Source of the DNA: Streptomyces sp. NRRL S-31
GTDB taxonomy: Bacteria > Actinomycetota > Actinomycetes > Streptomycetales > Streptomycetaceae
DNA: 64,000 bases
Assembly: GCF_000718775.1 (NCBI RefSeq)
Contig: NZ_JOCB01000012.1
Coordinates: 39,555 to 103,554, forward strand
Direction: 5' to 3'
In this document: positions 58,047 to 64,000 of the stretch, piece after piece
How positions within the stretch are numbered: position 1 is the stretch's first letter
Layout of the letters: each line of letters starts with the position of its first letter
The notes under the pieces: model-generated
What the model was told of the DNA's origin: nothing
The model's database searches: none
The model's input: the letters and a program-made list of their open reading frames with translations, nothing else
Translations under genes and position numbers: made by a program

Positions 58047-58477
58047 CACGTCCCCCCACAGACCGTGCCCCCGTGGTTTGCCACCGGGCAGTCGCCCGGC
58101 GGCCGCCGCGATCGAACCGCTGTGCAGCGGACCGGAGTTGCCGGTGCGCGAGGCAGCCGCTCGAAGGTCGCACCGAGGGCATCGTACCCGCGGCACCCAC
58201 GCGTGCCGAAGGGCGCGGCACGGGGCGTTCGACGAGGTGGGAGCAGACGGGGCGCACTGCATTCGGTGACCGAGCGTGAGAGGACCGGTGCGCGGAGCGC
58301 CCGGGAGGCACCTCCCGGAGGCAGAACGAAGCCCCCGGTCACGGGGGAACAACCGGGGGCTTCGTGTCGGTGGGCGGCTCCCAAAGCCGCACATTGAGAA
58401 CGTAAGTCCTGTACGGCCCCCCGGTCAAGCACGGTCGGGGCGGCCGAAGGGCTCGTTCCGCACGGCCCTTCATGACT
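58047..58477 (-). other. gene-free interval between the uridine kinase-like and AAA genes
   Basis: Both flanking genes are on the minus strand. The part near 58047-58300 must hold the AAA promoter; no clear box is seen. A strong hairpin at 58327-58364 and a weaker one (gcggct 58374-58379 with agccgc 58385-58390) follow the upstream gene. Confidence 0.55.
58327..58364 (-). terminator. strong hairpin after the uridine kinase-like gene
   Basis: Perfect 13-bp stem (58327-58339 with 58352-58364) with a 12-base loop. Reading the minus strand it lies about 115 bases past the stop of the kinase-like gene and acts most simply as its terminator. Confidence 0.6.
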
Positions 58478-59251
58478 TCACCACAGCCGGGACGGCCCGT
58501 CACCCAGTGTCACGATCTGCCCGGTTCCAGGGGCCGCGCCCGGTCCCGGCAGTACCTCGTACCCCTCCGCCCGCTGGAACACCAGAAGATCGGCATGGGG
58601 GCGCGAGGGGTCGGCGGCGAAGTGCGCGCGCTCCGCCGCGACCCAGCCGTCCCAGAACTCCCGCTGCCCCGCCCCGTCCCGCAGCCGGCCGCGGGCCCAG
58701 GACTCCTCGTGCGGCAGCTCCATCCACAACAGTCCGGCCAGATGGGGCCGCAGCGCCCGGCGCCCGGCACCGACACCCTCGATCAGCACCACCGGCGCCG
58801 CCGGCAGCGGGCGCGGGGCGCCGAAGGCGCGGGCCCGCCAGTCGTACGGCGTGACGTACCCGCTCTCGCCGCGCGCCAGAGGCTGGACCACCTGGGCCAG
58901 GAGCCGGTCGGTCCAGCCGAAGAGGTGCTCATGGCTGGCGATGTCGTCGAGGTGGACCACCGGGGCCCCGCCCAGCGCCCGCGCCAGCCGCCCGGCGAAG
59001 GTGGACTTCCCGGATCCGGCGTGCCCGTCCACCCCGATCAGCCGGACCGGCCCCAGGGACGGGGGGAGTCCGCGCAGCCGGGCGGCGAGGTCGTGAATGG
59101 TGATTCCCGGGGTGTGAGGGCCGCGTGAGGCGAGGGGGAGTGGGGGGCGGTGGGGGAGGTTTTCCGCGAAACAGTCTAGTGGCGGGCCCGGCGGGCGTCC
59201 GGCGGAAGTCCGCCGGAGTGGTCGGACCGGGAACGTCTCCTTGCGAATCAT
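58478..59251 (-). CDS. uridine kinase-like P-loop protein
   Basis: A P-loop kinase domain of about 190 residues: Walker A GVDGHAGSGKSTFAGRLA, VVHLDDIASHE, TPYDWRARAFGAP, VVLIEGVGAGRRAL, typical of the uridine kinase/phosphoribulokinase group. The start is uncertain. ATG 59251 gives 257 residues with an odd Pro/Arg-rich 70-residue head; no ATG, GTG or TTG occurs between it and the family-like GITIHDLAARL, so a rarer start nearer the domain is possible. Substrate unknown; uridine is a family-level guess. Confidence 0.75.
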   Translation of the reverse strand: MIRKETFPVRPLRRTSAGRPPGPPLDCFAENLPHRPPLPLASRGPHTPGITIHDLAARLRGLPPSLGPVRLIGVDGHAGSGKSTFAGRLARALGGAPVVHLDDIASHEHLFGWTDRLLAQVVQPLARGESGYVTPYDWRARAFGAPRPLPAAPVVLIEGVGAGRRALRPHLAGLLWMELPHEESWARGRLRDGAGQREFWDGWVAAERAHFAADPSRPHADLLVFQRAEGYEVLPGPGAAPGTGQIVTLGDGPSRLW

Positions 59252-59406
59252 CGGCCGGCGGCCGGCCGGAGTTCCCGGGTGAACAGTCCGAATCCCCTGA
59301 CCGATATGTCGAATTCGGCGTTCCGGGTGTGCCCCACGCTGAGTAAGGTGCCTCCTGCGCAACGTGATGCGCCGCACGGGAACCGGCGGGGGGACTGGCA
59401 GGAGAC

Positions 59407-60363
59407 ATGGTCGCGGAGTTATTCGAGGGGCACTACGTATGGCATCCGGCGGCCGACGACCGGGTCCTGGCGAGCGTATGCGTCGACGTGCGCGCCGGGC
59501 GTTATCGGTACGCGCACGAGGCCCTCGCCGAGACCCGCGCCGACTTCCCCCTGCGCGCCCACCGCTCGCTGGTGCTCGCCTCCGAGGCGGCCGGCACCGA
59601 CCTGGTGGAACGCTGGCTCGACGAGGAGCCGACGCCCGAGGCCGCGCTGATGTGGGCGCGGGTCGCGGTGCAGCGCGCCCTGCGGGCCGCCGACGCGCGC
59701 GACGACCGCGCCGGGGCGCTGGAGCGGATAGCGCTGACCGCCTGCGACCGGGCCGCCTCGGCGGCCCCCGCCGACCCCACCCCCTGGGTCGCCCGGCTCG
59801 CCATGGCCCGGCTGCACCGGCTGCGCGACCCCGCCCCGAAGGGCCTGCTCACCGCACCGCCCGGCCCCTGGCGGCTGTTCGCCCACATCCTGTCCCTGGA
59901 CCCCTGGCACCGCGAGGCCCACCACCGCTTCCTGTCCTGCTTCTTCACGCGCCACGGCGGCTCCGTCACCGCGGCCTGGGACGTGGCCGCCTTCCTCAGC
60001 CAGCGGGCGCCCGCCGACTCCGCCCTGCGGCTGCTGCCCCTGGTGGCCCTCGTGGAGAGCTACAACCCCACCCAGCTGCTCGCCGACCGGGTCTGGGAGC
60101 AGCCCCAGTGGCGCTCCACCGCGCTGGCGATCTACCAGAACTGGCTGCCGGTGGCGACCGGTTACCGCTTCACGCCGGTGCTCGACCTGGCCTACCTCGC
60201 GCACGCGCTGGTGATGGCCCAGTGCGCGTTCGAGGCCCGGGCGGTGTTCACGGCGATGGGTCCCTACGCCTCGCGCATGCCCTGGAGTGCCTTCGGCGAC
60301 CCCGCCGAGCAACTCTCCCGGGCCCGCCGTGCCTGCGGCCTGCCCGTGCCGGGGCCGGGCTGA
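59407..60363 (+). CDS. unrecognised helical (TPR-like) protein
   Basis: A 318-residue cytoplasmic protein from ATG 59407 with GGAG just upstream. Helix-rich with alternating Ala/Leu/Arg and repeated pair patterns suggestive of TPR-like solenoids (RYAHEALAETRADF, WARVAVQRALRAADARDD, DPWHREAHHRFLSCFFTRHGG). No signal peptide, membrane helix or catalytic motif. I do not recognise a named family. Divergent from the uridine kinase-like gene and 78 bases before an amino acid permease. Confidence 0.75.
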   Translation: MVAELFEGHYVWHPAADDRVLASVCVDVRAGRYRYAHEALAETRADFPLRAHRSLVLASEAAGTDLVERWLDEEPTPEAALMWARVAVQRALRAADARDDRAGALERIALTACDRAASAAPADPTPWVARLAMARLHRLRDPAPKGLLTAPPGPWRLFAHILSLDPWHREAHHRFLSCFFTRHGGSVTAAWDVAAFLSQRAPADSALRLLPLVALVESYNPTQLLADRVWEQPQWRSTALAIYQNWLPVATGYRFTPVLDLAYLAHALVMAQCAFEARAVFTAMGPYASRMPWSAFGDPAEQLSRARRACGLPVPGPG

Positions 60364-60441
60364 CCCCGCCAGCTCCCTGGCCCGGCGCTGGTCCCCCGTC
60401 CCCCTGCTCGTCCCCCGTCCCATCGAGAGAAAGGCCGATCC

Positions 60442-61980
60442 GTGTCGGAACGGATGTCGACTTCCCGGGTGCGCCCCCGGGCCGCGGACACCGTCGTGCT
60501 CGACGACGACGCCACGCTGCACGCGATGGGTTATCCGCGTAAACTCACCCGGCGTTTCAAGGCGTTCGACAATTTCGCGATCTCTTTTACCATCATCAAT
60601 ATTCTCTCGGGTATCTTCTCGTCCTTCGGGTTCGGTATGAACGCGGGCGGCCCGCGCATCCTCGTGTTCGGCTGGATCGGCGTCTCGGTGATGGTGCTGC
60701 TCATCGGCGCGGCCATGGGCGAGGTGGCGTCCGCCTATCCCACGAGCGGCGCGCTGTACTTCTCCGCGGGCAAACTCGCCAAGCGGCACAAGGGTGCCTG
60801 GTCGTGGTTCACGGGCTGGCTGAACTTCGTGGGCCAGATCGGCGGCACCGCCGCCACCGGATACGCCGCCGCCACCTTCATCCAGGTGTTCGTGCAGCTT
60901 CAGTGGCCTTCCTACCAGCCCACCGCGCACCAGACGGTGCTGATCACGGCGCTGATCATCGTCCTCCAAGGATTCGCCAACACCTACACCGTCCAGCTCG
61001 TCGCCGTACTGAACCGTATTTCCGTGTGGTGGCTGCTCATCGGTCTCGTGGTGATCGTGGGAGCGCTCGTCGTGATGCCCGACCAGCATCAGCCGGCTTC
61101 CTTCGTCACACATTTCGCGAACAACACCGGTTTCACCAACGGCCTTTACGGCGGCATGCTCGGACTGCTCGTCACCAGCTGGACGTTCACCGGGTTCGAC
61201 GGCAGCTTCCACATGTCGGAGGAGACCGTCGGCGCGACGGTCAGCGCCCCGAAGGGCATCACCCGCGCCATCGGCTGTTCGGCGATCGCGGGTCTGATCC
61301 TGATGCTGGCACTGGTCTACAGCATCGGCGACTACGCGAAGGTGGCCGGCGCGGCCGCACCGCCCGTGCAGATCCTCATCGACGGCCTCGGCGTGCGCAC
61401 CGCCAAGGTGATGCTCCTCATCGTGATCGGCGCGATGCTCTTCTGCGGTCTCGCCAACCTCACCAGCAACACCCGGCAGATCTTCGCCTTCTCCCGGGAC
61501 GGCGCCATGCCCGGCTCCCGCTGGTGGCACTCGGTCTCGTCGCGCACCCGGACGCCGGTGAAGGCGGTCTGGTTCGCGGTCGCCTGCTCGCTGGCGCTGG
61601 TGGTTCCGGGCTGGTGGTCGCACACGGCGTTCACCGCGATCGTCAGCGTCAACGTGGTCGGACTCTTCCTCGCCTACGCGGTGCCGATCTTCCTGCGGCT
61701 GCGGCTCGGTGACGCGTTCCAGCCCGGGCCCTGGCACCTGGGCCGCTGGGGGCGCCCGGTCGGCTGGCTCGCGGTCATCTGGATCCTGCTCAGCAGCGTC
61801 CTGTTCATGCTGCCGCAGGCTTCGCCGATCGACGTCGACTCCTTCAACTACGCGCCGATCGCGCTCGCCGTCGTCCTGCTGGTGGCCACGGTGTGGTGGT
61901 TCGCCACCGCCCGCCGCCGCTTCCAGGGCCCGGTCAGCTACGGCCGCCCCGACGAGGTCGCCGCGATGGACCTGGTCTGA
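60442..61980 (+). CDS. APC-superfamily amino acid permease (ACT/BAT type)
   Basis: A 512-residue transporter with 12 predicted helices. The N-terminal YPRKLTRRFKAFDNFAISF and FGFGMNAGGPRILVFGW are those of the amino acid/choline (ACT, Bat1/GabP-like) branch. GFDGSFHMSEETVGAT is the conserved region with the E-E pair. GTG 60442 follows GAGAGAAAGG. Several less GC-rich codons appear at the 5' end (60540-60610), a common feature of membrane protein starts. Substrate not readable; GABA or choline-like amines are possible. Confidence 0.88.
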   Translation: MSERMSTSRVRPRAADTVVLDDDATLHAMGYPRKLTRRFKAFDNFAISFTIINILSGIFSSFGFGMNAGGPRILVFGWIGVSVMVLLIGAAMGEVASAYPTSGALYFSAGKLAKRHKGAWSWFTGWLNFVGQIGGTAATGYAAATFIQVFVQLQWPSYQPTAHQTVLITALIIVLQGFANTYTVQLVAVLNRISVWWLLIGLVVIVGALVVMPDQHQPASFVTHFANNTGFTNGLYGGMLGLLVTSWTFTGFDGSFHMSEETVGATVSAPKGITRAIGCSAIAGLILMLALVYSIGDYAKVAGAAAPPVQILIDGLGVRTAKVMLLIVIGAMLFCGLANLTSNTRQIFAFSRDGAMPGSRWWHSVSSRTRTPVKAVWFAVACSLALVVPGWWSHTAFTAIVSVNVVGLFLAYAVPIFLRLRLGDAFQPGPWHLGRWGRPVGWLAVIWILLSSVLFMLPQASPIDVDSFNYAPIALAVVLLVATVWWFATARRRFQGPVSYGRPDEVAAMDLV

Positions 61981-62254
61981 CGAGGAGTCACAGGAGACGT
62001 CCGGGCGAGGCGCGCGGGGGAGCCGGACAGACGCTTCCCCGCGCACCTTCCGGGCGCGGCGCCTGCCGGGGCACCGTCCCGCCGCGCCCCCAGGCGTGCC
62101 GGAGCGGGCTGTGCCCCCCGTTCCGCCCTTCCAGTGGCGCAGACCAATATTCGTGTCGCGGCATGCGCCGAAGTGCTGGCAGCCACATCCGGCCTGCTCC
62201 ATAGTTGGCGCACCGGACCAGCCCGACTCGGACACCCTGGGGGTCGTCGCGCCC

Positions 62255-63625
62255 ATGAGCAGAGCCCAGCAGCCGTCCCGCAGAACCGTCCTGGCGGTGG
62301 CCGTCGCCACGGCGGTGACCGGTGCCACGGCACCCGCCGCGGCCGCCGCCCCCCGTCCCGCCGCCGACACCGAGGACCCCGGCCGGGCCCAGGACCGCCC
62401 GGTCGATTACCACGCCTGGACCACGTACCGAGGCTGGCGCTCCGGGACGGCCCAGGGCACCCGGGCCGTCCCCGGCCGCCGTCCCGGTGTGGTGATCGGC
62501 GCCCCGGCCGGCCGTACCGACTACACCGACCCGCACACCGGCACCACCGCCACCTGGGAGTACGCCACCTGGACCTCCCCGGAGCACCGCCTCACCGTGC
62601 CCGCGACCGAGGTCGTCGCCTCCTGGAACGCGCACACCCCGGACGGCACCTGGATCCAGGTCGAACTGGGCGGCACGTACTCCGACGGCACCGACACGCC
62701 CTGGTACGTGATGGGCCGCTGGGCGGCCGGCGACCAGGACATCAAGCGGACCTCGGTGGACGGCCAGACCGACGGCAGGAGCACCGTCTGGACCGACACC
62801 TTCGCCATCGACGACGCCGGCACCGGGCTGCGCCTGGCGTCGTACCGGCTGCGCCTCACCCTCCACCGCCGGCCCGGCACAGACCGCACGCCGACCGTCT
62901 GGCGGCTGGGCGCCATGGGCTCCGACGTCCCGGACCGCTTCACCGTCCCGGCCTCCGCCCCTGGCCTCGCCCGGGAACTCGCCGTACCGCGCTACTCGCA
63001 GGAGATCCACAAGGGCCAGTACCCGGAGTACGACAACGGCGGCGAGGCCTGGTGCAGCCCGACCTCCTCGCAGATGGTCGTGGAGTACTGGGGCGGCCGG
63101 CTCACCCCCGGGCAACTGTCCTGGGTCGACCCGGCCTACGCCGACCCGCAGGTCGACCACGCGGCCCGGTTCACCTACGACCACCAGTACCAGGGCTGCG
63201 GCAACTGGCCCTTCAACGCCGCCTACGCGGCCACCTTCGACGGCCTCCAGGGCGTGGTCACCCGGCTCGCCTCCCTCACCGACCTGGAGACGCTGGTCGC
63301 CGCCGGCATCCCGGCCATAACGTCCCAGTCGTTCCTGAAGGAGGAGCTGACCGGCGCCGGGTACGGCACGTCCGGGCACCTGATGACGGTGATCGGGTTC
63401 ACGGCGGCCGGCGACGTGATCGCCAACGACCCGGCCTCGCCGGGCGACGAGGCGGTACGACGGGTCTATGCGCGCCGGCAGTTCGAGAACATCTGGCTGA
63501 GGACCAAGCGGTACAACGCCTCGGGCAAGGTGGCCTCGGGCACCGGCGGGGTCTGCTACCTCTACTTCCCGGCCCACCCGGCCCCGCGCCAGCGGGCGGC
63601 GCTCGCCGCGGTGGGCGTGTGCTGA
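62255..63625 (+). CDS. Tat-exported C39-type cysteine peptidase-like protein
   Basis: A 456-residue protein. The N terminus has a twin-arginine signal (QPSRRTVLAVAVATAV, Ala-rich cleavage region near AAAAAP). Residues about 45-235 are a beta-rich domain. The C-terminal papain-like C39 domain has candidate catalytic C267 in EAWCSPTS, H375 in SGHLMTVIGF and D392 in IANDPAS. Family members are common in Streptomyces, but their substrates are unknown. ATG 62255 is the natural start for the signal. Confidence 0.85.
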   Translation: MSRAQQPSRRTVLAVAVATAVTGATAPAAAAAPRPAADTEDPGRAQDRPVDYHAWTTYRGWRSGTAQGTRAVPGRRPGVVIGAPAGRTDYTDPHTGTTATWEYATWTSPEHRLTVPATEVVASWNAHTPDGTWIQVELGGTYSDGTDTPWYVMGRWAAGDQDIKRTSVDGQTDGRSTVWTDTFAIDDAGTGLRLASYRLRLTLHRRPGTDRTPTVWRLGAMGSDVPDRFTVPASAPGLARELAVPRYSQEIHKGQYPEYDNGGEAWCSPTSSQMVVEYWGGRLTPGQLSWVDPAYADPQVDHAARFTYDHQYQGCGNWPFNAAYAATFDGLQGVVTRLASLTDLETLVAAGIPAITSQSFLKEELTGAGYGTSGHLMTVIGFTAAGDVIANDPASPGDEAVRRVYARRQFENIWLRTKRYNASGKVASGTGGVCYLYFPAHPAPRQRAALAAVGVC

Positions 63626-63739
63626 CCCGCTCCGGGGCGTGTGACCAAGCTCTCCGCCCCGAACGCCGTCGCGGGTGGCAAGGTGGACGGATGGATGGGG
63701 GGATTCGACCGTGTACGTCCGACCCCTGCGAGTGACCCC

Positions 63740-63880
63740 ATGACCGCACACACCGCCACCGCCACCCGCGTCCGCACCGGTGGTCCCCAGGAAGACGGCC
63801 CGAAGATCGTCGAGCACGTCATGGGCTGGATACTCGTCGCGGTCGTCGCGATGCTCGTCACCCGGCTCGGCCTGCTCTGA
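63740..63880 (+). CDS. 46-residue single-pass membrane protein (SCO1431 family)
   Basis: A short gene from ATG 63740: hydrophilic N terminus with KIVEHVMGW and one C-terminal membrane helix (WILVAVVAMLVTRLGLL). It fits the small SCO1431-type membrane protein family by length and by the KIVEHVMGW region, and its place here agrees with streptomycete order. A longer frame starts at 63641, but only the last 46 codons look conserved. Function unknown. Confidence 0.75.
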   Translation: MTAHTATATRVRTGGPQEDGPKIVEHVMGWILVAVVAMLVTRLGLL

Positions 63881-63933
63881 GCCGCTCCCGCGGCGGCCCC
63901 TCGGAGTGCGGCGTGTTCCGGCATGGCGCGGAC

Positions 63934-63959
63934 GCCCCGCCGTGGACGCTCGGCGGGGC
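63934..63959 (+). terminator. terminator near the right window edge
   Basis: Perfect 9-bp stem (63934-63942 with 63951-63959) and an 8-base loop, 53 bases after the small membrane protein gene. Confidence 0.6.
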
Positions 63960-64000
63960 CCCGCGCGCCGTCGAGGAGCCGGGCCCCGCCCACCCGGCCC

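Noticed and set aside
58327..58390. tRNA or 6C-type small RNA
   Set aside because: Two hairpins exist, but no cloverleaf, and the C-run loops expected for 6C RNA are not both present.

Overview
The window is a contiguous piece of a Streptomyces chromosome. Base composition is very GC-rich with strong third-position GC, GTG and TTG starts are common, and the gene order (alaS-ruvX-mltG-aroECKB-efp-nusB-bldD-pyr operon-mihF-gmk-rpoZ-coaBC-metK-priA-fmt-rsmB-rpe ... rib operon-hisEG) is the conserved core order of streptomycetes, parts of which are also shared with mycobacteria. I see no insertion sequence, prophage, integrase, CRISPR array, tRNA or rRNA gene.

Layout. 1-10.6 kb, all on +: the 3' end of alaS, ruvX, mltG, then a tightly packed shikimate block aroE-aroC-aroK-aroB, a proline-rich P-loop protein, an M24 peptidase-like protein with altered metal ligands, efp and nusB. 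bldD, the developmental master repressor that binds cyclic di-GMP, is convergent with nusB (shared perfect hairpin terminator) and divergent from the pyr operon. 11.5-21.6 kb is the complete de novo UMP operon pyrR-pyrB-pyrC-(PH-like membrane protein)-carA-carB-pyrD-pyrF, with a PyrR-binding RNA element over the pyrR ribosome binding site. 21.8-32.5 kb holds mihF, gmk, rpoZ, coaBC, metK (with a structured leader), an ATPase-motif-less priA, an HTH protein, fmt, rsmB and rpe.

32.6-48.2 kb is more accessory: a SorC-type sugar-responsive regulator; a secreted-type RNase Sa homologue with its barstar-like inhibitor (the RNase signal peptide looks frameshifted); guaB1; then a lysine-catabolic set (cationic amino acid permease, Lrp/AsnC regulator, DavA-like amidase, DavB-like lysine 2-monooxygenase); a DUF5995-like protein; a uracil/xanthine permease; an exported alginate-lyase-family protein; a thioesterase; and an MFS exporter divergent from a ROK repressor with a clear palindromic operator.

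48.5-53.6 kb is the FMN-riboswitch-controlled riboflavin operon ribE-ribM-ribBA-ribH, followed closely by hisE, hisG and a small PH-domain membrane protein. 53.7-64 kb has a structured leader and two overlapping DUF21/CBS membrane proteins, an EccA/CbbX-like TPR-AAA ATPase, a uridine-kinase-like protein, an unrecognised TPR-like protein, an amino acid permease, a Tat-exported C39-type peptidase and a 46-residue membrane protein.

Most of the window is ordinary core metabolism. The parts most worth a second look are the putative lysine monooxygenase/amidase module, the apparently disrupted RNase signal peptide next to an intact inhibitor gene, the M24 protein beside efp that has lost three of five canonical metal ligands, and three structured 5' leaders (metK, the amino acid permease, the CBS-protein operon).
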